The notes beneath the pieces were generated by a model. The model did not search any database. It saw only the letters and a program-made list of their open reading frames with translations, and had not been told where the DNA came from. Source: Onchidella celtica (taxonomy: Eukaryota > Mollusca > Gastropoda > Systellommatophora > Onchidiidae). Taken from it: DNA of 64,000 nt. A program made the translations under genes and the position numbers. Within the stretch, counting starts at the first letter, position 1. Each line of letters opens with the position of its first letter. Location of the stretch: positions 96,168,176 through 96,232,175 of the forward strand of contig OZ007567.1 in the NCBI GenBank assembly GCA_963931925.1. Direction: 5' to 3'. Of the stretch, positions 9,701 to 23,900 are shown in pieces.

Positions 9701-12054
9701 CCATCTAACTAGCTAGCTATCTTCCTATCTCGTGCCCCATTAATCAATAGATCTAGATGTAAACCAGACAGAACTGTGGAAATATCCTTGACACGAACTA
9801 AAAACACTATTCTCACGTACTCCCTCAATATAAGACTCTTATCCCCGGCCGTTACACACCGTGTTCCCGCCCGACACCGCTAAATCGGGGCTGATGCCGT
9901 GTCGATCGCACCTGAGATTTTCTCTACTCTGCTTCATTCACCGAGTCTTAAGTCGAGTGCCTGGTCTTTGTTATGTGGCCGAGTCCCGCTCCGGGGCCCG
10001 GTCTCGCCAACCTTTTACCCGGCCTTTGATAGCATATCCACTTTCCTGACCCTTAGTGACTCTTTTTCAAATTGAGGTCTCCACAGGAATGAAGGTTTAC
10101 AAATTTAATAGCGGAAGCTGCCTGCAGGGGCCTGATGGTGTTTGGTGATTCTGGGACTTATTTTGGCAAACCCAAGGTGATTGTTCAAGACTTAATGTCT
10201 CTATTAGCCGTTGGGTGTTGTGTGGTGGGGAGGAGGAAGAACTCAGATGTAGGTCAATGTCAGGACATAACAATGAGAGTCAATTAGGACTTGGCAATGA
10301 CAGAAGAAAACAAAAACATGTTTATGCGCGTGAAACAGTCAGAAAAGATTTAACTGCATTTTAACTAAATAATAATGTTAACAATAATAACAATACAAAA
10401 AATCAGAGTGCAAAAGTCGGCTGCTTCCTTCAGCAGACTAGGAAATACATGCAAAGTCGGAAGAACGTGAGAACGCCAAGTGTTATAAACCAGTAAAACC
10501 TGATTGCTGTGTGGTGGAAACGTGTGAGTCCCACGCCAACACTTGTCACTCTAATGACAAGGAGGGAAAATTCAAACAAAGATAATGTTATACAAGTCAA
10601 CTAATGACACAGCAAACAAGGGTCCCTGAGCTGACTGCAGTCGGAAAACTGGGTTCACGAGAATCGGTCACGGAAACATAAAAGGACTATACTCCGACCC
10701 GCAAGACGTCAATAAATAAGCAGCAAAAGATTCAATCAATTACTCTGCCTCCTGCAGGAATGACTCGAAAGATGCAACTTTCTCAAGCCTCCCCGCAAGA
10801 ATGAGTCAAGCGCACCAAAGGAGCATACTGACCAAAGCTCACAGGCAAATTTGATGATGGTTTCCTGATATCAGTTAATCTTCCTAACCATTATCATCTT
10901 CACCACAGGATGCTGCCGCTGGGGTTCAAACGGAAATTATTGGCATTTTGCTTTTTGGCTTTGCAGCTCTCCATAAATTACTGATACATCATTGCCAGTT
11001 GCGTATATTATATTTTAGCGCTAATCCTCTGCCTTTGTAAGACCTCACTAGCTTCAAAGTCTCAATTTCAAATAACATTTCTGGTTTTCTGTGTGTGTGT
11101 GTGTGTCTCTCTCTCTTTCTCTCTTTCTGTGTTTGTGTGTTTGAATGACATTTTGTCTAACGAAGTAATCCCAATTACCTGTGACCAGCTGAAGACTTCG
11201 TTATACTTTCTTTATTTACAATATTATATATTTGTATTGTTCTCCAATTAAATTCGCAATTACGTAAAATGACCTGACAACAAATGCTTGCAGACCCCGA
11301 AGAATCACCTACATGGGCTCACCCTGTGCGCCAGGAAGTGCGATACCGAGCTTGAAACTTCCCCCAGGTAAAACCTCCCAAAGAGAAAATCAGACTGACG
11401 GGCATTTCTGCAACCGTGGTCACTGACTGGAATGAAAATGAAGCTAGCCTGATTTACTGAAAGGGCGATTCGCCGAGTATCAACTATGCATTAAACAGAA
11501 ACGATACAGGCTGTGGTGAGTAGAAATGTGGATGCCCATGTGTCTGTGGGCTTGTACGCAGATTCTAAAGTAAACTACTGAGGGGTAATGCAGATTAGCG
11601 CCTGCTGTGCCGCAAATTTTCACGGGCAAGTCTCCGCGGGCTGTGGGAAGCCAATCAGATAACTGATGCAAATGTGGTGACCATCCGTCCCAGCAGGCGC
11701 TGGTCTTCCCTTAAACATCCGGCAGGGCCGTGGAATCCAACGCCCACACTACCTGGAACTTAAGAAAAGTAAGGCGCGGTCTCAGAACAATCACTAATGA
11801 GATTGTGACACAAGGTCGTGGCCATGAGTGTGATTTTGAACAAAGTGTTTCCCACTCTTTAACTCGTGAAACAAAACAAGAAATCGGTGGTTCAAATTAT
11901 GTTTACGAATTATTATGGGGTGATAACTTAGCGATATTACCTTAGGAAAATTCCCACTTTGAATCACGCTTGAAATGTAGCCAATGTTGATGCTGAACAA
12001 AATGTTACAACCACTATCTGTGGCCGTCTCAAATATGAAACTGATAAATCGTCA
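6702..12054. other. Non-coding DNA
   Basis: No gene is supported. Tetranucleotide (CATC/CACC)n-rich stretches lie at about 8345-8445 and 9650-9712, and a (GT)n(CT)n tract at 11090-11130. Small frames such as 9861-10049 lack homology features. The region may be part of a long intron of the LRR gene, whose remaining exons should lie to the left. Confidence 0.5.
8345..8445. repeat. (CATC/CACC)n low-complexity tract
   Basis: Irregular repeats of CATCCATCCACCCACC. A second tract of the same kind is at 9650-9712. Confidence 0.7.
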
Positions 12055-12067
12055 CCCCCCCCCCCCC
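12055..12067. repeat. Poly-C run (13)
   Basis: A homopolymer of C in non-coding DNA, one of many long G/C runs in the window. Confidence 0.9.
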
Positions 12068-15000
12068 GCATAAATAAAACCACCTACCGCATCTCTCTAC
12101 AACTACACAAACGAACCAACCATGGACCCACAACAACGTATTCCGGTCCTGATTTCCACCATACCTTCCCCCCTGTGCGGCACTGTACTGTACGACCTAC
12201 TTCATTACTTTCGTTTATCTTGTCCTGGCTGTAACTTCACTCTGTGCGATGTATTTTGCTGGTGCAGTAAGACGACAGCTTCCACACATTACAGATGGGT
12301 CATCGGGTTCGTCTTGTTGTTGTGAAATCATGTTCTTTCCACACCGACATCTATTTGATATCCAATCTCATTTTGATCCATTCTTTTGCAAGTCTCTAAA
12401 TGCTTATTTTGAGTCTCCACAGTAAGTGCAGATTTTAAGTGATTTTCAAGAGGTTCACAACAGGGCATTTTTATGAAGTTCACAACGGGACATTTTCAAC
12501 CGCAACATGATACTTCTCTACCAGCTGAAAGCTTTTGCTGGAGGGAAACGTAGTTACTTGGCAGCGTCCACAACACAATTTTTCAGGTGCAAAATCCACA
12601 ATGCATGGGTTCGTGGAAAAAAAAAATCATACCTTTCACAACTGACACTCTCAGGCGCATTTCCCGTTGCCTAGAAAGCCATTCCATCCCGGAAGCTCAA
12701 TTATAATGTCAAAAGTTCCACCACGACGTGTTACGTCAAAATCTCTCAATGTGACAACTGGTTGAGTAAATACCTGTGTAAAGCCCGAGCCCAGCTATTT
12801 CCTCCCACAAGTTAACACCTATATTCTTCCCTCAAATACCGGCAGTTTTACCTTTTTTTCTGGCATATGGTGCCTTCACTCTTGATCACACCATTAGTGC
12901 ATGACATAGTTAAAATGTTCCCCCACCCGCATTGAAAGATTCTATGAAACAATGCAGGTTCAAGTTTGGAAAAAAAAAATGGGGGGGGGGGGGGGGGGGG
13001 AGACACACAGAAATCCAAGCTAACACGGAGACGAATCGATAGTGTAATTACTAAATAAGAAGTCAGTGCTCCGTAAGTCAAAGAAAGGTACCCAAAAAAA
13101 GGCAGAATTTGGTTACATTCACACAAGTTCTTATTTTCCCCATTAGGGGTTTAAAACAAACACACACACACACACAAAGGCAGAATTGCCCCTCTCCGGT
13201 CCAAATCTGACGGTATGCAATTTATTTGTTGCTCCAGGTTTGCAAAGGCACAGTAAAAGTTAAAACCATATTAACTTCCAAAATAACACCGGCAAATTGG
13301 ATTTACACTGATTAATCCTGACAATAAAGATATACATATATATGTATATCTATGTCGATGTGACTGGTGGAGTTCAGACATGACACAAAAGAATGCAAAA
13401 GGCAGGTGCAAAGCTCTTCTTTATATCATAAATTGAGAAGGCAGAGGGGGGAGATGGAGAGACAGAGAGAGGGAGATATTAGACCCGGTATATTCAGGTG
13501 TGGAATCTTGAACCCTGGGCAGAAACGAGGAATACAACACAGGGAAACGTCAATATACGGTCTTATACTCAAGAGTTTCCCTTGCGCACGCTTACTCAGT
13601 TACTGTGAGCTTCCGTGACTGGACGCATCATTACCGTGTCCAGAAAAAATCTCAGTCCTGCCTGCTCAAGGGTTTCAAAGTCTCAGCATTAATATGCCTA
13701 CCCAAGAGTGGGGATAGATCTCTTAATCATTTACATTCACTCTTGTTGCATTTTTTATAAATTGGGAAACTATAGTGGTCGAAATTGGAAGGATTTGAAA
13801 GAGGGAGCGAAAGATTCAGCGTAGAACGTGTAAAAATGGATTATACCGGGTGGCATAAGTTATTATTATGTTTATTATCATTATCATCATCATTGTTTTT
13901 TAAAAGAAAAAGCAATTTCCAGTTTGAAATGTGCTCGTATTTCAAGAAACAAATTCTAAATGCTAAGAGCAAAACGATTAAAAAATGTAAACAATGACTT
14001 CAAAGACACACCTGGAAATGTAACGCAAATCATTTCACAGGTACGTAAGGGCCTCCCGTTTACAGTTCAGGCAAACTATAGGAAGTAGATGTTGGGCTGA
14101 ACCTTACAGGTGCGCTGCTTGTGGTGAACACAACCCGAATTCACAAAAAGCCGAGACCTCGACCAGGTAAAAATCCTGTGCTCGCGCTCCTCTCGAGACT
14201 GCACTGATGCTCCCATACACAGACCAACAACTCGATGGTACCGGAACTAATCGGTGCCACTTGACCACTCAGATGATTAAAGGAGTGGACCAATTTCCCA
14301 AAACTTACTATCTTCCAAACAGTTATAGTCTCTCCAGTGGATCATGGAGTATACTTAAGTCCTTATAGAGAGCAGCATCTGAATCATTTTGAAACCAAAA
14401 GGGTTCCTTCATCGGTCAAGATGAGTGTGGTTCTCTATAAGTGTCAGCACGGGGAACGTGAGGATGGAGTGGTGAATGAAAGTTTCAAAGAGGCCACTCC
14501 CAGACGGAGCACGCACTTCATTATGCGCCATCTGTCACTGGTCGTGCATTATCGAACCAAGGTCAGGTGCCCGTTCTCCGTTTTGTTTTTTAATTTTGGT
14601 ATATTTATCTCTTCTTTCCATATCTAGATCTATCAATCTCTCATGTCTCTGCATACCCTACCCCCTTCTCTTTTGCAAAGTTGCGATAACACCCCTTTAC
14701 TTAATCATTAATAGACAACATTACCATTATTGCACTATTTATAAACCCTGTCATTTTGACGGTTTGACTCGCATTTCCATTACTTGAAAAACATTTAGTC
14801 GCACATAACTGAATCAACGCAAAACAGATCTCCGTATCAAATACAGAGTAGAGACTGTTCGTTCTGTAATTTGTGGTATATCTACTAACTGGGCGAAAAA
14901 TCACCAAATAGCACGGGGGTACTACTAAGAGAACACGACTTCCAAACAAGTATCTGAACATTTCTTACTAGGTCTGCCAATAAACCGCAGAACCACAAAG

Positions 15001-15299
15001 TTTGCTATGATGGAGAATTCACAAGTAGCATTACGCCAGGTCTGATATACTTCCATTAATGTCTGGCAGCTAAGTGGCATCGTGCGTGGCCTGTAGCTCT
15101 CTGAGGCAGCAATCGCAATGGTAAAGTCTGTAAATGACTCACAAAGAAAAAAAAATCAGAGTAAAAGGGCAGTGAGCGGTCGGGGAGGGGGGGGGGAGCA
15201 TGGAAGGATATAGAAGAGTAGTTTGAGATTCAGTCTGAGTTAAACAGCGCACAGGAAGGGTTGCTGGTACAGTGCACCGAATGGGCAGACGAAGCGAAG
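12068..15299. other. Non-coding DNA
   Basis: No gene is supported. The region includes the 20-G run, a short CA tract (about 13160-13178), and AT palindromes near 13331-13350 (ATATACATATATATGTATAT). Confidence 0.5.
12981..13000. repeat. Poly-G run (20)
   Basis: This is the longest G homopolymer in the window, directly preceded by an A9T tract. It can form G-quadruplexes and its length is error-prone in sequencing. Confidence 0.9.
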
Positions 15300-15304
15300 A
15301 ACTG

Positions 15305-15595
15305 GAACGATGGATGGAAAGAAGGAAAAGGCAAAAGGGAAAGAAGGTGGGGGGACAGGAGGTGGGAAGGAATCAATGATCAAATGTGGATGGGTGGAAA
15401 AAATGAAGGAAACAAAGAAAGCAAGGATGAATGGATGGAATGAAGGAAGGAGGGGTAATGGGTGGAAGGAGAGTACGAACAAAGAAACCACGAATGAATA
15501 GGTGGAAAGAAGGAACGAACAAGGAAGGCAGGAGTAAAGAAAGCAAGAACGAATGGGTGGAAGACAAGGGAAATTGGTGGAAGGAAGAAGTTTGT
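15305..15595 (+). repeat. Polypurine tract of about 290 bp, GGAA/GAATGG-rich
   Basis: The + strand is almost entirely A and G, with irregular GATGG, GAAGG and GAATGG units. The apparent frames on both strands (Ser/Phe/Leu-rich on one, Lys/Gly/Glu-rich on the other) are products of this composition and not proteins. Confidence 0.8.
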
Positions 15596-15599
15596 ACTG

Positions 15600-18500
15600 A
15601 GTATAAAAGGAAACCATTAACTCTGATGTGCAAGCAAGGTGACACCCGACAGCAAACTGCAAAACAATGGATGCTCAGAAACTAAAATAAACTCACGATT
15701 AGATCTATGAGAAAACGATGTTGCCAGCAAATCTCTATGCTTATCAGAGGCAATCACAAAACAATACTCTTATATTCTGAGTAGTTTTGAAAAAAATAAT
15801 GGCGGGAGACTGGATGAGATCGAGCAGGAAGAACAGCAAGTACCAAAAAAAAAATTAAAAAGACCAGAAGCAAATGAGACAAAAACTAAACCCTGCCTGG
15901 CTTGCTATGTTCCTTTCTGATGGCACAAGATTAGGCTGCCATCTTTGTTTTGAGCGGATAGAAAATGGGATTATTTATCACGGAAAGAAGAAAAAACAGA
16001 AACGACATGAAAAAAGCACGACAAACGTCGAATATGATAAAGATAAATTCTGCTGCTAATTTTATTTTCGGTTCAAAGGAGTCCATGGTTTCCCCACCCT
16101 CTAAATCCTGCATTGTTTCTCTGGCTTCAATTTGCCGTTCTGCACGCAGTGTTAAATTCGATCAGTTTCAGCAAACTGGAAGAGTACGCATAATTTCATT
16201 TCTACGACGGTTTCCGCAATGTTGGCTCCGTTTCTGCGGCTGTATCTATCGACTTGTCACGGGCGAATGCATTGTGTTACCACCTTGCCCGAGCTCACGA
16301 GACTGAAAATTATTGTAATTAGTCCGCGAGGCGCCTTTCTTCTGGGGGAGAAACTGGAAGGTGCTTCAGAAATGGTGCCTACATGCGAAAACATCATTAC
16401 ATGAACATTTTTCATCCTGTCTCTAAATCGTGTGTGTGTAAGTGTGTATGCGTGAAGGTGTGCTCGTGTTTCCCCGACTGGTGAAATGATGGTTGGGGGC
16501 TCTTACCTGAAGAGGGCTACCACCCCTTCCCCCGCCCACCTGATTAAACTAAGTACGTAACGACCAGTACCGGAAATGGAAAGTTGGCGTGTGATAAAAT
16601 AATGTCGAGAACTTTTTTTTTCTTTTTTTGTCAGTTTGAACATTACAGTAGATTCTCCTTGGTGCAACATACATGAAACGAACAGCTTCTTCCGTGAAAT
16701 CGGAGGGCAGAAGGTGTATATTTATACGTAACAACAAAGCCTTTTTACTCGTTTCACTGGTCTTTCCAAAATGTTCATTAACAGTGAAGTACATATTGGT
16801 ACGCATGTGTTTCGAAATATACTGTTTGTTATCTTTACTATTACAAGCATTTCCTCCACTTTGTGGACGCACCAGAAAAACGTGTTTATTGTGACTGCCA
16901 CAAAACAAGGCCAGCAGGCAGCTGTAAAGAGGAAGGTGCTGAGAAGTCGCTTTTCCTCCCAGCTTGCTCTTCGGCTAAATCCCTGGAAACGACTTCCGTT
17001 CGACCGAACATTGTGCACGCTAAAGCTTAACTCCCATTGCAACTACTTGCTCCACCACTTCAAAACTTGAATGTTGCTAGATGTAAGTAGAAACAGATCT
17101 CTGAGAACGGCCAGGCGACAATATTATTCCCCGAGCTGAAAACTCAGCAGTTCTAGTGCTGTTTGGCACAGTGTACACGCTGAACAGTAGTTTTCATGCT
17201 TTGATTCACGACTGCTCACATGCTGAAGAATGCATTTCATGTACACCGAACTGGTGCACAGTTCCCATGGGCACATATCAGACAGATAGGGGGAGGGGGG
17301 GTGCAGGGGTCTCCAGCGGTGAAAAAAAAAAACTGCTCAGTTTACATTGTTCCAAAAAACTGGATCAATAAGTTGCCTGCAACATTAACTGCGTCTCCAG
17401 CAATTTCTCTGAAGTTTATGGACCAATTCCAAGGATGCGCCTGGTTGGGGTATCTGCATGCAGTTCGAAGTAGTGAAGAATTCACTCGCACCATTCAATA
17501 GAATTATAAATGAGTCGTGGGAATCCCTGGCAATGTCAGCCTCTATACTCTGCCCTTTTCTACAACATTGCAGAGGGAGTGGATGGTGGATAGAGACTCT
17601 AAGAATAAAATACTATTTAAAAAATCGCTCACTTTTGTATGTTTTTCTCTTGCATATTTCTCCCCTCACCTGTTTTTTTCTGCCCCTAAACCCTTGCTGC
17701 CCCTGTTTTTCTTGTTAGACGAAACCCAACGTTTATCAGTTTATCTGCCTGGTACCTGTGTATTCTCTCTGCTGTACCTTCCTCCTTCAACTCTCCTAGA
17801 TAGTTCAACCCCTGGCAAGTTTAAACTGATGTGAACTTATAATCACTACTTCTTCAGACTCCATCAAACTTTATAGTCAAGTACCTCTAAGAACACGCAG
17901 TGTCTCTTTCTCTCTCTATATCATGTATTACTCGCGTGCACCATCCAAGTGGTATGAAGTGGAAGAGATTTCTTTAAGCAAGGAAAATCAGCCGGCATAA
18001 AACTGCAAATGAGCCCCCGCAGAACACGAATTAAATCATCCTCCATGACTGTTACAGCCGTAGAGATGATTTAGAAACACAGAAGCTGGCATTCACAGTC
18101 TTGCGCGTATACAGAGGAAATAAAGTGAAGAAATTCCTTCTCTTTTGCCAGCTAAGATTACTTTACGACAAAACAGTTCTGGGGAGGCTTTGCTAAAACT
18201 GATGTTTAAAGGTATGGGTTCACGGCTTTAACTCATGGTTTGTGTGAGGAGAACGATATTGCAGCGCATGCGCGAACAAGACGAGAAATGCTCAGTTTAT
18301 AAAGACCAAATAGCTCTCGATAATGCAGCTTATGAGTCAGGAAATAATCGACCGAGACGACTTTATATGAACGAGTTGTTGATGTTAAGCGACGACTTCC
18401 TACGTTTTTTTTACCGCGATTCGAGAGTCGTCATTATTTTTGGTTTTGATACTACTTGAAGTTTGTTTTATGTAGCACTTGGCATGCGCATTTGCGTGGG

Positions 18501-20935
18501 AACAAGCCATGCTTGAATTATACATGCAATGAGGCAAGAGGTTGGCGAAGAAGGGAGGGCAGGGAAGTAGGAAGGGGAAAGACTGAAAACGGCACGGTTG
18601 ATGTTTTCGGTTTGCGTGACCCTGCACACTATAAAATATAATATTGTACAGGCAAATATTAAACAAGAACTCACAGGATCATACATAGGTCAAAACTGAA
18701 GAACTCTGAATCTGGCAGACAAACAAAAAAAAAATCAGAGTTGCCCATACATGCTGGGTTTTATCTCGTAATGAAAGGCTTTAATATTTTCAATTGCTGG
18801 GAGAGAATGAAATTATAGCAAACTGCCCCCCCCCCCCCAAAAAAACTACGAAAACTTTACTGCCCTTTACCTCCCTCTTTCTAAAGTCAATCAGGACTCC
18901 CTTGAGAAATGCTCTTTCAAAGATCTGAACATAAATTTTACCAGCAGCAGTCGGCTCAGACACGGATCTGTCCCCCCACAAATTTCCAATCGAAAACCCA
19001 ACTCCCCTCAGACATTTACAATTATGATCGATCATTTCATGAGCTAGGTCGTACAGGGTCTTACTTTCCCCGCGGCAATCGCAATAAAGCAAGGGAATAA
19101 AATGATGTGGAAAACCGACGTAGGAGAAAATCACACAGACACATAAATATAACGTTACTGTTGAACTCAGGGGGAAGACTCTCTGCCTTTGTTATTTTTG
19201 GAGGGTCTGATTTTACTCAGTGTATTGCCACTGGGGCAAACCCAGATCTTGATGTAAATCTCAGAATGTAAATTGCCTCATTTTTGCTTTAATAATTTGA
19301 ATATCAACTGATGAACGCCTCGGTGATTTTTCCCTTTTTTTTTTTTTTCTATTTGTAAAAGACCTGCGGCGTTTCGACTGAGGGTTATCATCCTGCATAA
19401 GATGTTTATCTACAAAAATTTCTGTGATCGGCATTATCATGTTCACCCGCCCATAAAACACGCACTGCTATTGCGTGCTTTCATTCGGCAGAATCATCGA
19501 TACGAAGACGATACTTAAGAATAAGGTAAAAGACGAGATTAAAACGACAGAAAGATGTAAAGGACAAGACAGAAGGATGTTATCTATCAGTGACGTTGGT
19601 GTACAAATCCACTTCGCCAACATAAAGCTATGAAGATTTGAATCCCCTTCAAGCAGAAAGACCTGAGCTGTGTACATATCTGCTGAGAATATTTATTCAC
19701 GTTGGATGAAACTGAACCTTGTCAACACAGCTCTGTTCCAATATCCCAAACTTGGACAACCCCGAGGGGACATGAGACCTCCTGTCACCTGAATCAATGC
19801 AATGAGACACCCTGTATGGATCTCCAGAGCAAATGAAGAAATCATACCTTTTTTTTATCATATCAGTTCGCTCCCTAGGCCGGAAGAAAGGAAGCAAGAA
19901 AAACTGGATTTGGGCACAGAATTGGGAAATTTCTCTCCTCGCCTCCTCGTCCATCTCCTCTCTGCACTGTCGCAAGACTCTACTTCTCAAAACTCAAACA
20001 TAAGCAAAATGCAGATAGGAGTATCTACCGGGTATAGTACTGCCACTGATATCAAGATTCCACCGCTGATGACCATTCGAAAAAAATATATTTTCCATGT
20101 ACATACAGGATATTTTTATTTATTTTTTTTAAGTGGGCGTAAAAAGGGCAGATGATAAACGCGAACGATCAGATTCAAACAACAATCGCTGAGCTGCAAG
20201 AAAAATCGTAATTTCTGGTTCTGCAATTTAAATTTCATTTTTAGATACGCCCATAAACTATGATAAAGTCCTGATAAACGGAAACGGTACAGACGCAAGC
20301 TCAATATTATGTGAAATTAAAAGTGTTCAACCACTCAAAATTCATTTCAAACGTTTAACTGCTCCCTTACGAAATGTTTCGTTCGCGGACAGATGGCAAG
20401 AGCTGTATGATGAAGACGCTTAAAATCTGTGTGAAGACTCGTTTCATATTCTAACCTCTTTTTCCAACTTTTTTTTTTCCCCAAGCAGTAGCCCAATGAG
20501 AGACTCAGGTTTGTCTCTCTTGCCTTGTACTAAATGTCCAAGCTCATTTATGGTCAGCCTCCAGACACACGGAGTCTAACTAACATTGACTGAAACCATG
20601 AAAACTTTACAAGAAGACACAAACTAACAGGCGCAATGAATATTCCGCACCAGGAACATTAAAAATATTTCATTCGCTGGATTTTTTCCATATGTTCTGG
20701 TGGAAGGCAGGGGTGACAAGGCAATGTTTGTAAAGGCCAATTTATACAAATTTAGCAATACTTGCTTACTAAAATACAGACAATGGACATGTTTTTCGTG
20801 TATATATGCCAGAATTCATCATGGATTTTCTCATAAAAACAATGCAGCATGAGAATCAAAACAGTCTCAAGCATTTGGACACTACATTTCACATGCAGAC
20901 ATTTCATTTCTAAAACAAACACATGTTCAACTTAC
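15600..20935. other. Non-coding DNA, possibly intron of the LRR gene
   Basis: No exon could be supported. Because the LRR gene continues leftward after the exon at 20936, this stretch is at least partly its intron 2. It contains poly-C 18826-18838 and several A or T runs. Confidence 0.5.
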
Positions 20936-23900
20936 AGTTTCTGAAGGCTTGACAGCTGAATGAAGGATCCTTGTTTCAGGACGACTAGTGCATTATGAGC
21001 TAAATCCCTGAAAGGTAATTATTTCAGTAAATTTGGATCTTCATGTCAAATAAACAATACTTAATCTTAACCTGCAGCAAGTGCACATAATTATATGCTA
21101 TTGAAATATTATATATCTTTGAGACTTCTTCTTTCAAGACTTTAAGTTTTGCTTATCTCAGTCCTACCACTCTAGTAAGCAGTAAGCAGTATAAATTAAC
21201 AAACTATTGTCTTTTAGTTTGTTATTACAAATGTAGAACAACACAAGTCACTCTGACAACTATAACTGTACTACAAAAACAAAAGACATTTAGAATGAAG
21301 TAGCTATACCTTTCTCTTCCTGTCTTTTCCTACTCAATAACTCCCCCACCCCTCCCCACTTTCATTTTTCTATCAAACTTGCCAGTAATGCCACCTTGTT
21401 CTATTTGCAGGATTTATCCAAGATTCCTTCAAATCCTATCTACATGCACTATAATATCTCTTTAATTTAATGTCAGGATGACGATTTATAAAAAGCACAC
21501 ATTTATAAATTAAATTTACATTTATACATAAATTTACAACTACAGAAAAGGGCATGAAATTACCTTTTACTCCATTTAAGAAACTGAAAGAATGCATTAG
21601 TAGACGAATATTGTTAGTTGCCTACTAGTAATACTTTGCCACATATATCAAAACTATGCATGAAACTGGAAGACCCACAAAACCCAAGTCTGTGTGAAAC
21701 AGAAAAAGCACAGTTTCCAGCAATCAAGAGAGACACACTCATTTTAATGACTTTCAACATTGACGTGTTTAAATACTATCCAGGTCCGGGCAAAAGTATC
21801 CATGCCAACAACTCTCTGGCCTCTTCCTTCTGCAGCATTCAAGCTGTGTTGTTCAGTTTACAAACTGAGTCAAAATCTTTGCTTCTAGCTCTAATGTCTA
21901 TGTAATTTCAATTGTTGGACGAATTTTCCAACAAGTTCATCTGTCACATCCAATCAAATCTGTGTATTATAACAGAAGACAGTGTCTCTGCACATCAAGC
22001 TCTACTCCTCCATTAGAAACATATGTGTATAACTTTTAACTACATCAGTACATGTAACAATTTCAATACATACTTCTTATCAATGTTGAGTTTCATGGCA
22101 TCTTCTCACATTATTACTTAAAAAATGTGTCCAAACTTCCCTCTAGTGCCCAGTGCCCTATATCTGGAAAACCCAACTCAGTGTCAAATGTTCTACATTT
22201 TGGACATTCATATTATTTTACTTGACAACATGGCCTTTCTTAATTTCTTTTTTCCATTCATTTTAAATATTATATTCTGTAGGTTTTAACATTCCTGGAC
22301 ATTGCACTTTGGGCACTAGAGTAGAGGGTTCATCTTAATTTTCCACTTATAAATATTATATTATAAGGCTCCCTATTTGACCAATATCAGTAAAATTTTA
22401 ATCAAATTTGTTTAGAATGAATGCTAAGTGGAGCTGTAGACCCCTGTTGAATCATGTTAAGGACAAAGTGCTTATTCGCAGACGTCTGCGAATAAGATCC
22501 TGATCTTATTTGCAGATGGGGCTTTCTTGGTTTTGTTATTTTATTACAATGGAAGAGTTCCTCCAGTCTATCATGGTGTGTGGTAAAGACTGGTAGCGCA
22601 ATGAATAGCATCTGCAGTTATCAGTTGCAGACTATGGGTTCCATCCCACACCAGAGCTTTCATTTTTGTTTTTAAACCTAGTGCTGCTCATTATTGGGAA
22701 TCAATGTTTTTTGTTTTTTTTCTAAGGATTTTGCAAAAATCCATATCGTCAGGAAACTGATCATTACTAGTATTACTTAAGTACTAGATCTAGTGTGCTC
22801 CAGATTACTTCTTTTATTTATTCCTGTTCACTGAACGGGACAGTTGCTAATCAGAAATAAAAATGTAAATCAAATTTTAAACATGTAAATGATTTCTTTT
22901 AGTCAGTATGAACTGAAAATTTCATGATCTCTCTCTATGGTAACTTAGATGATCTATCCTGTATTTACTGAAAATATATTTTGGGGGTCTTCTCCTTCAG
23001 CTTTCTGTCATGTTTTGTTTTATCACATTTTTGTTTGCATGGAAGTTTGGTTCATGTTTATTTCCTCTGTCTGACTTTGTCAGTTTTTGATTTCACACCT
23101 GACAAAATTGACTGACCTCAATCTCATCTACAAAAAAAAAATTTATTTCACTTTCACAATTTTCTACTCGGGAGCAAACCAACAATGATCAGTGGGGGAA
23201 AAGCAGGAAAAAAAATGCAGCAGACAAAAAAAAAGTCAGCTCTTATGGGGATTCAAACCCCCTTACCAGCGCGGCAGACGAGTTTACTAGTAATATTAGC
23301 ATGCCACTGGGGAACCTGAGTAAAAGCATTACTATGGAGGGTCTAATGCTACCGAGGACACGATAATCGATAAGTATCGCTAAAAAAAAAGACAACTTGG
23401 TGCATCATTTATATTGCGTGTTTACCCGAAATAGTCATTATTATATAATAATATATAAATGTATCTTTTATTTTGTATCATTTTCAGGACAGGTTATTTT
23501 TCAATCAGTTCCACTAAATTTAAAATTAGTTCTTTTGTCATTTTTCTTGCTTTTATATAATAATAAATATATAAGTAAACAATGCTATTCATTGTAACGG
23601 TGATTCTGTTATGTAACACAACACATGATTATGTAATTTTAAATAAATGGGCTTTAAGATGGAGAGATGTTTCTGAACACAATTCTAAGAACCTCACATC
23701 ATAACCTGTCTTTTCACCGAATTTCATGCATATATGTTGAAAAATAAGGAAATTATGTATGTTTTACTGTGTAAACATGTCGTATTACATAACATTGCAT
23801 CATATCGTGTGATTGTATTGGCAGATGCGGGATTTCGGTTTGCGTTTATGAAATCGCCACCCCAAAATCTATACACATGTGAATTTTCATGGATTAATAT

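Noticed and set aside
15240-15662. Long - strand frame rich in Phe, Ser and Pro
   Set aside because: It is the shadow of the polypurine tract at 15305-15595 and has no domain.
18790-19134. - strand frame containing LYDLAHEMIDHN, reminiscent of a further LRR exon
   Set aside because: The key Asn is Glu, no polypyrimidine tract with AG precedes it, there is no 72-nt unit, and the rest of the frame is low complexity.
22578-22648. A functional tRNA-Arg gene
   Set aside because: The anticodon loop is too large and several conserved positions are lost. It is better described as a tRNA-like relic.
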